64,000 nucleotides of DNA from positions 1 to 64,000 of the forward strand of contig CALEYL010000054.1 of assembly GCA_937926205.1 (NCBI GenBank), in the 5' to 3' direction. Positions within the stretch are counted from its first letter, which is position 1; every line of letters begins with the position of its first letter. The position numbers and the translations under genes were made by a program. This document shows positions 35,598 to 45,196 of this stretch, in pieces. Origin of the DNA: an uncultured Saprospiraceae bacterium (GTDB lineage: Bacteria > Bacteroidota > Bacteroidia > Chitinophagales > Saprospiraceae). Under the pieces are notes generated by a model that saw only the letters and a program-made list of their open reading frames with translations, was not told the DNA's origin and ran no database searches.

Positions 35598-37283
35598 TTA
35601 GTAGCCGGTATTTTGCCTTAACTGTGGCGTACCATTGACTTTGCTCAATTCAATTTGAACAGAAGGAAGTGGGTACAACCAATGCTTGTCTTCAAAACCG
35701 CCTGAAACATTCAGATATGTACGCTTGGTTTCTTCAACGGCAAGGTATTGATTGATGACGTCCTTCGCTACACCCCAGCGCCGCAAGTCAAAAAAGCGAT
35801 GCCCTTCAAGTGCAAGCTCCAGTTTACGCTCAAAGCGAACAGCTTCGCGGGCGGCATCTTTATTTGTCCAGGGGGTATCGTAGGTTCCTACTCTGTAGGT
35901 AGCCCAGGTGATACCCGGATCGTTAATATCGGACGTAGCGCCGCCATCAGGACCCTGAGCGCAGCCTCCGGCTCTTTCGCGAATCATGTTGACTAACTCA
36001 CGCGCTCTTTCTAAACTTCCAACTTCCACTTCGCATTCGGCCAGCATGAGCAAAACGTCTGCGTAGCGGATAACGGGCGTATTAATGGTGCTGAGTTGTT
36101 GGTTACTCCAACTGTTGGCAGCATTCTGGCCGGGTAGGTGGATGAATTTTTTGGCGCTGTACGGCCCGGCAAATGCCCTTGCACGAATCCATGCAGGCGA
36201 GTGGTTCCCATAGACAAGGAAAGGAACATCGTCCCGGCCAACCGTCCAGTCTACACGAGGATCTATAGGATCGGATGCCGTTGCATCAGCATTGTTGAAG
36301 GTAGAGATGAATGGAAGGCCGTTTGCATCCACCTTGTGAGAGTTCACCAGGTTTTGAGAAGGCTGATGGAATCCACAGCAAGAGAACGTGCCACCACCGT
36401 TCGGGTATCTCAAACGGTCAGCAAAGTTACCATTCTGACCTTCAGAAGTACCATCGTTGACGGAAGCCTGGATCGAAAAGATCATTTCAGACCCGTTTTC
36501 GTTTGCTTCCGTAAAGACATCGTGGAAACAAGGCAACAGCGCATATTTTCCGCTGTTAACGACATTGTCAAACTGCTCTTTTGCCTTTCCATAGTCGCCG
36601 GTGTAGAGCAGTAGTTTGCCGAGATAAGCCTGGGCAGCGCCTTTTGTGGCGCGGCCAACAGCGCTTTGAGTTTCAGGCAAATTGGCTATTGCATACTGGA
36701 AATCTGCGGCAATACTCGGAACGATGTCCTCTGTATTGGGCTTTCTGAAATCTTCATCAGCCTCAGTGTAATATGGAACATTTTTCCAGATTTTCCAGGC
36801 ATCGAAGTGGTAGTGTCCTCTCAAAAAGCGGGCTTCTGCTTCGATTCTTTCCTGGTCCGTAATGCCTTCTGACTTTTTCATCAGCTTGATCGTAGCATTT
36901 GAACGGGAGATGCCTTCGTACAAAGCCCGAAATTTGAAATTCAGGTAGCTGTTTCCAGGCGCCCACTGGAATAATTCAACTTGTTGAATTTCGAGTTGGT
37001 CGCCAGGTTCCGAGCCTTTGTAGGCTTCATCTGAAGGTACGCTTCCCCAAACCCAGTTGCTGCCCGCGGCGCCCCAGGGAATGCCAATGCTTGCCCAATC
37101 GTCATTCCAGCCATCGAGCATAGAGTAGGCTGATATCAGCGTCGCTTCTACGCCTTGCTGATTGCCCAGTGTGCCCTCATCAAGCGATCCTTGTGGCGCC
37201 ACATCCAGGAAATCATCGGAACAAGCCACAAACAGCCCAATAAGTAGAGCTATTCCGAGTATTGTGAATTTTATCTTTTTCAT
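35598..37283 (-). CDS. SusD/RagB-family glycan-binding lipoprotein
   Basis: A 561-residue outer-membrane surface lipoprotein that forms the lid of a SusC transporter. Signal peptide and lipobox LFVACSDDFLD, followed by the family's typical N-terminus APQGSLDEGTLGN. TPR-like helices follow (LYEGISRSNATIKLMKK, ARFLRGHYHFDAWKIW), then the C-terminal SusD signature with YADVLLMLAECEVE, VNMIRERAGG and ERKLELALEGHRFFDLRRWG. The ligand is probably a xylose-containing oligosaccharide from the locus context. It starts 39 nt after susC. Confidence 0.95.
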   Translation of the reverse strand: MKKIKFTILGIALLIGLFVACSDDFLDVAPQGSLDEGTLGNQQGVEATLISAYSMLDGWNDDWASIGIPWGAAGSNWVWGSVPSDEAYKGSEPGDQLEIQQVELFQWAPGNSYLNFKFRALYEGISRSNATIKLMKKSEGITDQERIEAEARFLRGHYHFDAWKIWKNVPYYTEADEDFRKPNTEDIVPSIAADFQYAIANLPETQSAVGRATKGAAQAYLGKLLLYTGDYGKAKEQFDNVVNSGKYALLPCFHDVFTEANENGSEMIFSIQASVNDGTSEGQNGNFADRLRYPNGGGTFSCCGFHQPSQNLVNSHKVDANGLPFISTFNNADATASDPIDPRVDWTVGRDDVPFLVYGNHSPAWIRARAFAGPYSAKKFIHLPGQNAANSWSNQQLSTINTPVIRYADVLLMLAECEVEVGSLERARELVNMIRERAGGCAQGPDGGATSDINDPGITWATYRVGTYDTPWTNKDAAREAVRFERKLELALEGHRFFDLRRWGVAKDVINQYLAVEETKRTYLNVSGGFEDKHWLYPLPSVQIELSKVNGTPQLRQNTGY

Positions 37284-37322
37284 TTTTGTACATTTTAAAA
37301 TTAAAGAGCCAATTAAACCGGC

Positions 37323-40300
37323 TTAAAAAGCTGCATTTACACCGAACATGAAGATTTTATTCGCCGGGTAGTTGCCGAAGTCATAGCCATTCCACTGGTC
37401 GCCGTTGATACCATCCTGAACGCCAAAATTTGACGGTGCAGGATCAAGGCCTGAATAACCAGTCAATGTGAACAGGTTTTGCCCCTGAACATAAATCCGC
37501 AAGCTACTGAACGTTTTGCCTACTTTCGGGAAAGTATAGCCAATTTGCATCGTTTTAAGGCGCAAATACGAGGCATCTTCTACATAAAATGAGCTTGGAA
37601 CCTGGCTGAACGTGTCGTCAACATCGAGCAGTGGATAGGTACCACCCGGATTGGATGCACTGAACGATTCTGTCAACAAGTCTTTTCTTACGTTGGAATT
37701 GAACAAACCAAAAACGTCAAATACTTTGTTGTAATTGAAAATCTGGTTTCCAACAGAGCTGAACAAAAATGCTGAAAAATCGAAATTCTTGTAAGTGAAT
37801 CCAAGGGTCAGACCTGCCACAAAATCCGGATGCGGATCTCCGATTACCCCTTTGTCTGCATCATTAATGATGCCATCGGGGATGCCTGTCAGCTTTCCAT
37901 CATCGTCGAATCCGTCAATGTCTTTAAAACGGATACGGCCAACTGCGGCGCCATCCTGAGTCGCATGAGCATCAACTTCAGCATCAGAACGGAAAAGACC
38001 ATCTGCTGTAAAGCCATAGAATGACGAAATGGAATAGCCAAGCTGGTTGATGCCAACTATCCCAATCCGGGAGTCGAAACCAACAGGAAAGAAAGAATTA
38101 GAGTTGCCGTCAATAGAAACAATTTCATTCCGGTACTGAGAATAAGTGAGACCAAAGTCAATCGTCAGATCGCGGCTGATCCGATTTTTGTAATCGAGGC
38201 CCAGGTCAATACCTTTGTTGGTCATCTTGCCAATGTTGACGAAAGCAGGAGCTGCTGTGCCTGCTGTACCCGGATTGGCAGCAGGGAACAAAAGTCCGTC
38301 AATAGAACGTTCGTAAACGTCTACCACGAGGTTGATTTTACCTTCAAATAAAGATATGTCAACGCCGGCGTTGGTAGAAATGTTCTCTTCCCATTTTGTA
38401 TTCGGATTGCCCCGGTTTGTGAGTGCGTACCCCGTCACGATGGAGGTGTTTGCGCCATTGATGTCATAGAAAGTAGAAGAAGGGCCGCCACCAAAGCGGT
38501 CAAATGCATTACCACCCGGCACGCGTTGGTTGCCGGTAATCCCATAACCAAAACGGAGTTTCAGATCGCTTAACCAGTCCACATCCTTCAGGAATGCTTC
38601 CTCGCTTGCCCGCCAGCCAACACTAAATGCCGGAAAGACACCGTATTTTTCATTACCTAAATTAGAAGAGCCGTCCCTTCTGATTGTAGCACTGAGCAGG
38701 TATTTGTCGGCAAAAGTATAATCAACTTTTGCAAACGCAGAAGCCAATGCAGACTGGCTGCCGTTGCTGAAAACAACCCTTGAACCTGGGTCTGCGAGTC
38801 CGGTGCTCAGGTACCAGGCGTTGATGTTGTCTGTGAAGTAATTTGCCAGACTACCGCCGATGTTGCGGTATTTGCCCTGAATAGCCTCATATCCAATCAT
38901 AACCTGAAGGGCATGATTATCTGCAAATGTAGTATTGTAAGCCAGGGTATTTGTCCAGGTCAGGGTCGTCCCGGTTCCCCAGTTTTCGTTCCAGCCATTG
39001 GAACTGTTGAATTCCCTGTTTTCAAAGGTTGGATATGCGAACCCGCCTGTGTAATTCTGGTAAAAATCAGCCCCTAAGCTGGTACGGGCTGTCAGGCCTT
39101 CAAAAATTTTGAGCTCTGCATAAGCGTTACCAAGTATCCGGTAAAAAGTACCTTCGTTGTTTTGGTTACGGTCCAACGCTGCAAGTGGGTTGCTGCCGTT
39201 ACTCATCCCCGGAGATTTGTCACTGGCATAATTCCCGCCTACATCATAAACAGGCGTCAATGGGTTCAAAAGGGTGACCCAGGTCATGACGCCCTGCTCA
39301 TCCTGGTTGCCGCCGCTGATACCATCCTGACCTACAGAATTGATGCGGGAGATGGAAACATTTTCTCCAAAAGTAAACCGGCCTGCATTAAATTCAGTGT
39401 TGGCACGAAGCGTATAACGCTTGAAGTAGTTATGAAGCATGGTGCCCTTGTTGTCAATATAGCTCCCGGAGAGGTAATACTTGCCGTTAGCACTACCACC
39501 TGATACACCAACGTTGTGTTCCGTTACAACAGACTGATCAAAAACCTGATCAAACCAATCGGTGCCTCCTTTATTGGCTTTGACAATAATGTTGTTCGGA
39601 AAAGAATAAGCGCTTTCATCAGCTGTATTGCCTGCAGGAAAAGTATAGGTTGGCAATACGCCCCGGCCAAGTCCGTAAGGGTTTGACGCGTCTACCACTT
39701 TTCCGGCATTTTCATGTTTCGTCCAAATGTAATTAGAGTAGTCCAAAGGATCAGTCATCAAATAATCAAGTTTGTTGATTGGTGTCTGAACCCCTACATA
39801 AGCAGAATAAGTGACGCTGGTTTTGCCGGCTTTCCCCTTTTTGGTCGTTACGATAACCACGCCATTGTTAGCCCGGGCTCCATAGATCGAAGCAGCCGAA
39901 GCATCCTTTAAGACCTGGATACTCTCGATGTCATTCGGGTTGAACCCGGTGCTGTAAGAGTCTTCCACAGGCACGCCATCAATTACGTACAATGGGTCGT
40001 TGTTCTGGAAAGAACTGATTCCACGGATGCGGACAACCGCCCCTTCACCAGGTTCACCGGATGTAGCAACCGTAACACCAGCGGCGCGGCCTTCCAATTT
40101 CTGGATAAAGCTGGTCGCGACTACCTCGTTTAATTCTTCGGCGTCTACCGAAGAAACGGCCCCGGTGATGTCACGCTTTCTTTGGGTAGAATAACCGGTT
40201 ACGACGATTTCTTCCAACAAAGAAACATCAGGGGTCATGGAGATGTCAATCTTAGGGTTATCCCCTACGACTACTGACATCGACGTGTAGCCCGTGTAAG

Positions 40301-40559
40301 AAAATTGAAGGGTAGCACCTTTGGCTGCCTTCAAGGTAAAACTGCCGTCGAGATCAGTAACAGTACCATTGTTGGTACCTGCTACCAGAATGCTTACGCC
40401 AATCAGGCTTTCTCCTTTTTCATCCCTGACTGAACCGCTTACGTTCATCTCCTGGGCAGTGGCGCTTGCTGCAAAAGCAAGCAGAAAAATTAGGCCGAAG
40501 CTCATTGGCTTTATCAGCGCCAACAATCCCCGGGTTTTGGATAGAAGTTTCTGTTTCAT
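37323..40559 (-). CDS. SusC/RagA-family TonB-linked outer-membrane transporter
   Basis: A 1078-residue outer-membrane importer for oligosaccharides. Order: a long signal peptide (about 1-37, ending ASATAQ), a carboxypeptidase-regulatory-like domain (about 40-110, VSGSVRDEKGESLIGVSI), the TonB-box-like EEIVVTGYSTQRKRDITGAV, the plug with the SusC signature DPLYVIDGVPVE and QVLKDASAASIYGARANNGVVIVTTKKG, then the barrel to a terminal Phe. The ATG at 40559 is chosen for the signal peptide. It pairs with SusD directly downstream. Firm as to family; the substrate is inferred. Confidence 0.95.
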   Translation of the reverse strand: MKQKLLSKTRGLLALIKPMSFGLIFLLAFAASATAQEMNVSGSVRDEKGESLIGVSILVAGTNNGTVTDLDGSFTLKAAKGATLQFSYTGYTSMSVVVGDNPKIDISMTPDVSLLEEIVVTGYSTQRKRDITGAVSSVDAEELNEVVATSFIQKLEGRAAGVTVATSGEPGEGAVVRIRGISSFQNNDPLYVIDGVPVEDSYSTGFNPNDIESIQVLKDASAASIYGARANNGVVIVTTKKGKAGKTSVTYSAYVGVQTPINKLDYLMTDPLDYSNYIWTKHENAGKVVDASNPYGLGRGVLPTYTFPAGNTADESAYSFPNNIIVKANKGGTDWFDQVFDQSVVTEHNVGVSGGSANGKYYLSGSYIDNKGTMLHNYFKRYTLRANTEFNAGRFTFGENVSISRINSVGQDGISGGNQDEQGVMTWVTLLNPLTPVYDVGGNYASDKSPGMSNGSNPLAALDRNQNNEGTFYRILGNAYAELKIFEGLTARTSLGADFYQNYTGGFAYPTFENREFNSSNGWNENWGTGTTLTWTNTLAYNTTFADNHALQVMIGYEAIQGKYRNIGGSLANYFTDNINAWYLSTGLADPGSRVVFSNGSQSALASAFAKVDYTFADKYLLSATIRRDGSSNLGNEKYGVFPAFSVGWRASEEAFLKDVDWLSDLKLRFGYGITGNQRVPGGNAFDRFGGGPSSTFYDINGANTSIVTGYALTNRGNPNTKWEENISTNAGVDISLFEGKINLVVDVYERSIDGLLFPAANPGTAGTAAPAFVNIGKMTNKGIDLGLDYKNRISRDLTIDFGLTYSQYRNEIVSIDGNSNSFFPVGFDSRIGIVGINQLGYSISSFYGFTADGLFRSDAEVDAHATQDGAAVGRIRFKDIDGFDDDGKLTGIPDGIINDADKGVIGDPHPDFVAGLTLGFTYKNFDFSAFLFSSVGNQIFNYNKVFDVFGLFNSNVRKDLLTESFSASNPGGTYPLLDVDDTFSQVPSSFYVEDASYLRLKTMQIGYTFPKVGKTFSSLRIYVQGQNLFTLTGYSGLDPAPSNFGVQDGINGDQWNGYDFGNYPANKIFMFGVNAAF

Positions 40560-40681
40560 AAAGTAGTAATCAAAAGTTAAATAATTGTTTTGCACCTTTT
40601 CCGGTAAAATCCGTTTAAGGAGGTACTCGAAGATGGTGAGCGTGAATTGAATGCTTCATGATTTCCATTTTAAATTATTGA

Positions 40682-42292
40682 CTAGCCTGTAAAATAAGTG
40701 AGGATGCCAATTACGATTGCTAATACAAGCAATGAAGCGATGATTTCCCACCAGCCGTAGCTGGCTTTATTAGCTGCTTTTTGTTCGGGTGTCAGTGTGC
40801 CGTAAGTCAATCCCACTATCTGGGCTTCAGATGGTTTTGGCGTCAACAGACTTACAGTGATGCAGATTACAGCACAAATAACAAACAGCAGGATGCAGAA
40901 ATGCAGGAAATTAATTGTCGCCCATGTATGCAGTATGCCCGTAAGGCTCTCTTTATTCAACTCAGCCACCAACCTCGACATACCAAGCACAAAACCACCT
41001 ACAAGGGTCGCCATGGCGCCCTCTTTGTTAATGCGTTTCCAGAAAAGACCTAATAAGAAAGTTGCTGTGATAGGAGGGGCAATATAACTTTGTACACTTT
41101 GGAGATACTCGTACAACACGCCTGATATATTTTGCATGATCGGAATCCAGGCAATGCCAAGGAGTACAATAATACCGGTTGCCACACGGCCAACATTGAG
41201 TAACTTTTTTTCTGGTGTAGCGGGATATAGTTTTTGATAAACATCAATCGTGAAGAGGGTAGAGCAGGAGTTGAAAACAGATGCCAGGGAACTCATCAAA
41301 GCGGCAAGAAGACCAGCTGCTACCAGGCCTTTAAGACCGTGAGGCAATAATTGAGTCATAATGGCCGCGAAGGCCTGATCTGATTGCTCCACTTGCAATT
41401 GTCCTGTTTTCGTCATGGCGAAAGCAATCATACCAGGCACAAGAAAAATGAAAACGGGCAGCAACTTTAGCAAACCGCCAAAAATAGCGCCTCTTCTACC
41501 TTCCTGGATGTTTCTTGCTGAAAGTACCCGCTGAACAATATATTGGTCGGTACACCAATACCAAATCCCAACAATGCTGCCTCCGATCAGTAATCCCGTC
41601 CATGGAAAATCAGGGTCGCTCATCGGACGCCACATATTAAAATGTTCACTGCCAGCCAGTTCTTTTAAATTTCCCCAACCGCCTATTTTATCCAGGCCTA
41701 TGAAAGTAACGGCTGCGGCCCCGATGATGAGAATAATTGTTTGGACGGCTTCGGTATATACGACTGCTTTCATCCCGCCAAGCAGGGTATACAATCCAGT
41801 CAGTACAACTGTAATCAACGCACCCTGCCAAAATTCGATGCCAAGCAGCGTGGTGATAACAATACCTCCGGCATAAATGGTGACAGATACTTTAGTCAAA
41901 ACATACCCGACCAGGGAGAAAATAGAAAGGAACCACCTGGCTTTGGCATTGAATCGCTTTTCAAGAAACTCAGGCATCGTGAAAACGCCGCTTCGTGCAT
42001 AAAAAGGCAGAAATACCCAACCCAATAATAAAACGATCCAGGCATGGAGTTCAAAATGTGCCATTGGCATACCACTTTTGAATCCGGTGCCGGCCAGCCC
42101 AACCACATGTTCCGATCCGATATTGGATGCGAAAATGGAAGCACCTACCATAAACCAGCCAATATTGCGACCAGCTAAAAAGTAGTCTGTTGTATCTTTG
42201 TGCCTCTGTAAGATTACCCACAAAGCCACACCAAACAATACCAGGAAATACAGCGTAATAACAACCCAGTCAAAGGCATTAAAAATCTGCAT
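40682..42292 (-). CDS. SSS-family sodium/sugar symporter
   Basis: A 536-residue inner-membrane transporter of the sodium:solute symporter (SSS, SGLT-like) family with about 14 hydrophobic helices. Seen: FLAGRNIGWFMVGASIFASNIGSEHVVGLAG (the family's Na+-site helix 1 region; cited as a landmark from residue 34), the WYWCTDQYIVQR motif of sugar-transporting members, and the LLAALMSSLASVFNS Na+2-site helix. It probably imports xylose or short xylosides released by the GH3 enzyme. The start MQIFNAFDW is at 42292. It lies between the GH3 gene and susC. Confidence 0.9.
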   Translation of the reverse strand: MQIFNAFDWVVITLYFLVLFGVALWVILQRHKDTTDYFLAGRNIGWFMVGASIFASNIGSEHVVGLAGTGFKSGMPMAHFELHAWIVLLLGWVFLPFYARSGVFTMPEFLEKRFNAKARWFLSIFSLVGYVLTKVSVTIYAGGIVITTLLGIEFWQGALITVVLTGLYTLLGGMKAVVYTEAVQTIILIIGAAAVTFIGLDKIGGWGNLKELAGSEHFNMWRPMSDPDFPWTGLLIGGSIVGIWYWCTDQYIVQRVLSARNIQEGRRGAIFGGLLKLLPVFIFLVPGMIAFAMTKTGQLQVEQSDQAFAAIMTQLLPHGLKGLVAAGLLAALMSSLASVFNSCSTLFTIDVYQKLYPATPEKKLLNVGRVATGIIVLLGIAWIPIMQNISGVLYEYLQSVQSYIAPPITATFLLGLFWKRINKEGAMATLVGGFVLGMSRLVAELNKESLTGILHTWATINFLHFCILLFVICAVICITVSLLTPKPSEAQIVGLTYGTLTPEQKAANKASYGWWEIIASLLVLAIVIGILTYFTG

Positions 42293-42392
42293 ATGCAATG
42301 ATTTGTCATTTAACACAAAACTTGGCGCCCGATCATGAAAGGACCAGGCGCCATTGAATCATATGAAGCTTAAACAATACACATTTTGGGTG

Positions 42393-42415
42393 TGTCAGAC
42401 ACCGTGCGCCTGACA
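42393..42415. repeat. Short inverted repeat between GH3 and symporter genes
   Basis: TGTCAG at 42393-42398 and CTGACA at 42410-42415 enclose ACACCGTGCGC. On the minus strand it follows GH3 by about 22 nt. It may be a stability hairpin or a dispersed repeat; there is no U-tract. Confidence 0.35.
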
Positions 42416-42437
42416 ACTTTTGGCTGAACAAAACCTT

Positions 42438-44801
42438 TTATTGTACCTTCAAAACCGTTTTTTTCAAATCGGCATCCCGAGATGAATTTCCAACCATAAT
42501 GTCGAATGCTCCGGGCTCCACTACCCATTTCATGTTGATGTCCCAAAGCGAAAGCTCCTCTGGCGTCAGCGTAAACATTACTGATTTGGTCTCTCCGGGT
42601 TGGAGCGCTATTTTCTCAAATCCTTTTAATTCTTTTACGGGCCTGGTTACGCTGCTCACCTGGTCACGGATATAAAGCTGTACAACCTCTTTGCCTGCGA
42701 TTTTTCCGGTATTGGTTACATCCACCCGAACGATTGCATTCTCCCCGGATGAGATGGTCGCTTTTTCCAGTTTGGGTTCACCAATCTGAAAGGTGGTATA
42801 GCTCAAGCCATAGCCAAAACTGTATAGCGCAGATGCGTCGTCGAATAAATACCCCCTTCTGGCAGTTGGCTTGTAGTTATAATAAGCTGGTATGTGTCCT
42901 GCAGAGCGCGGAAAGCTGATGGTTAGCCGACCACTTGGGTTTACATCGCCAAATAAAACATTCGCAACGGCACGACCGCATTCCTGACCGAGATACCAAC
43001 ACTCAAAAACAGCATCTGCTTTTTCTGCGAGGTTTTGAATGGCAAGAGGCCGACCATTGAAGAGCAGGCCGATGATGGGTTTTCCGGTAGCGCCTATCTT
43101 GTTGATGAGCTCATTTTGGAGGCCCACCAATTCGAGGTTGGTTCTGTCACCAAGATGAGATTCCGCCCAGGCTTCGCGACTGGTTAGTTCATTTCCACCC
43201 ACAGCAAGTATAACGAGATCCGCTTGTTTGGCAATGGCAACTGCTTCCTCGATTTTACGACGATCTTCAGCGGGATCAGTAGGTTTTACGGGATCCAGAT
43301 ACCAGCTACCGGGCTGTGTAATGCCACAACCTTCGGCATACAAAATTTTAGCTTTGCTGCCAATTTTGTCCTTAATCCCCTGAAGTACCGTGACAAAATA
43401 TTTGGGATGGTCGCTGTATCCGCCCAGCAATTCCTTGTCTGCATTTGGGCCAATAACAGCAATGGTTTTGTATTTATCGGTGCTGACAGGAGCGAGGCTG
43501 CCGCGGTTCTGCAACAGAATCATCGACTCTTCAGCTGCCCGAAGGGCAATTGCCGCATTTTTTGCTGACCCAACTTCCTGGCTGGCTTTTAACTCGTCTA
43601 CGTATGGGGTTTCAAACAGCCCCAACTCAAATTTTTGTCTCAGGTTACGCGCAACAGCTGTATCAAGGACACTCATCGGGAGTTCTTTATTTTCAAAAAC
43701 CGATTTTAGCAGGTGGTAGGTCTCTTGTTCAGGCAACTCGATGTCAACACCGGTGCTTAGGGAAAGCATAGCGGCAGATTTGTGGTCAGCAACAATATGA
43801 TGGCGGTCGGCCAGTTCCCGGATTGCATAATAATCGGATACAATACTGCCTTTGAAGCCCCATTCGCCCCTGAGAATGGTTTGCAGGAGCCATTTATTGG
43901 CATGACTGGGCACACCGTCTATTTCATTGTAAGAAGGCATAACGCTGCGTACATTACCTTTTTGCACACATTTTTTGAAAGGCGGCAGAAACATTTCCCG
44001 TACCAGTCGTTCAGAAATGGTTGCAGGAGCAATGTTGTTTCCTCCTTCAGGCTGACCATGGCCGGTCATGTGCTTCAGGGTGGCCATCAGATGTTCACTG
44101 TCTATGGTTTTGCCCCTGCCCTGAAAGCCATATATGGCAGCCAGGCCGATTTCTCCGCACAGATAAGGGTCTTCTCCGTATGTTTCTTCCGTACGCCCCC
44201 AACGAGGATCACGAACTACGTCAACAACCGGTGTCAATGCAAGGTGGGTACCTCTCGACCTTGCTTCCCGTGCAGTCATGGTAAAAAGGTCTTCTACCAG
44301 CTGCCTGTCCCAGCTACTGGCAAAACCAATGGGTTGTGGAAAGCTCGTGCCATCTTTGGCAGCATGACCGTGAAGACATTCCTCGTGAAAAACGGCGGGG
44401 ATTTTGAGTCTTGTTTTTTCAACAAGAAAGCGCTGAATCTGGTTGGTGAAACGGGCATTCTGCGCAGCAGTTCTGCCAGTATTGGTAGAGCGATCAAAGC
44501 CTTCGCTAGGCCGGCCAATCTGGCCGATGCCATTTTTCAGATAAACAGCAGCGCTGTCGGCCCGCAAATCTCCGTTTTTATCAATGAATTGTGCTTTTTT
44601 TTGCCAGATGCATTGAATCTGAGCCAGCTTCTCCTCAAGTGTCATGCGTTTGAGCAGGTCGTCAACCCTGGAAGAAACGGGCAGATTAGCATTAAGGTAG
44701 GGTAGGGACTCATTCAGCGTGGCGGCAGTATAGGCTGTGCAAAAGATGATGCCTGTTGCCAAAATGAATAACATTAACAAGCGGTTGGCGCTTAATTTCA
44801 T
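42438..44801 (-). CDS. Glycoside hydrolase family 3 (beta-glucosidase/beta-xylosidase)
   Basis: A 787-residue exported enzyme with a signal peptide (1-26). It has a GH3 N-terminal barrel with PRWGRTEETYGEDPYL and KHMTGHGQPEGGNN, and the catalytic nucleophile Asp323 in VSDYYAIREL. A GH3 C-terminal domain follows (AVIGPNADKELLGGYSDHP), then a fibronectin-III-like tail (VVQLYIRD...VKELKGFEKIALQPGE). It is the only glycosidase in the locus, so the locus probably handles short oligosaccharides rather than polymer. Whether it removes xylose or glucose cannot be decided from sequence; context favours beta-xylosidase. The start at 44801 fits the signal peptide. Confidence 0.9.
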   Translation of the reverse strand: MKLSANRLLMLFILATGIIFCTAYTAATLNESLPYLNANLPVSSRVDDLLKRMTLEEKLAQIQCIWQKKAQFIDKNGDLRADSAAVYLKNGIGQIGRPSEGFDRSTNTGRTAAQNARFTNQIQRFLVEKTRLKIPAVFHEECLHGHAAKDGTSFPQPIGFASSWDRQLVEDLFTMTAREARSRGTHLALTPVVDVVRDPRWGRTEETYGEDPYLCGEIGLAAIYGFQGRGKTIDSEHLMATLKHMTGHGQPEGGNNIAPATISERLVREMFLPPFKKCVQKGNVRSVMPSYNEIDGVPSHANKWLLQTILRGEWGFKGSIVSDYYAIRELADRHHIVADHKSAAMLSLSTGVDIELPEQETYHLLKSVFENKELPMSVLDTAVARNLRQKFELGLFETPYVDELKASQEVGSAKNAAIALRAAEESMILLQNRGSLAPVSTDKYKTIAVIGPNADKELLGGYSDHPKYFVTVLQGIKDKIGSKAKILYAEGCGITQPGSWYLDPVKPTDPAEDRRKIEEAVAIAKQADLVILAVGGNELTSREAWAESHLGDRTNLELVGLQNELINKIGATGKPIIGLLFNGRPLAIQNLAEKADAVFECWYLGQECGRAVANVLFGDVNPSGRLTISFPRSAGHIPAYYNYKPTARRGYLFDDASALYSFGYGLSYTTFQIGEPKLEKATISSGENAIVRVDVTNTGKIAGKEVVQLYIRDQVSSVTRPVKELKGFEKIALQPGETKSVMFTLTPEELSLWDINMKWVVEPGAFDIMVGNSSRDADLKKTVLKVQ

Positions 44802-45196
44802 ATGCTTAATGAATTTTTGTATTGTTAAGCTGATAAATGCCTTCTTTAGCAGACAAAAAGTACAGTTATCGTGTTTGGGATTGCGATTATTGAAAAAATA
44901 AAAAGAACATCTCACAAGTGTTGTACACCCTAAGCTCTGATATTTGGCTGTCTTGTAAGTTAATTTCCCTGCAACTAATCAAGACAAAGAAAAGTCTTGA
45001 TTCCTGATTTCAGTATAAAATTAATTTTTTTCTGAACATCAGATAAATAAAATTTTGAAAAAGTACATTTACATGAAACAAAGGAAAGTAGAAAAGAAAG
45101 GATGGCAAAGGAATAGAGTACTACAACTATTCGTCGCAGAATACAAAAAACTACGTCATTCATACGTCAAAGTTGTGAAAACTACTACATGGTCAT
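44802..45196. other. 395-bp AT-rich gap between kinase-HTH and GH3 genes
   Basis: No supported ORF on either strand. It holds the GH3 leader and probably its promoter, but I see no exact TAnnTTTG element. It is a plausible place for regulator binding sites of the xylose locus. Confidence 0.4.

Noticed and set aside
43782..44705. 307-codon open frame on the plus strand opposite the GH3 gene
   Set aside because: It lies entirely antisense to a clear GH3 enzyme, has no recognisable domain and has a shadow-like composition.
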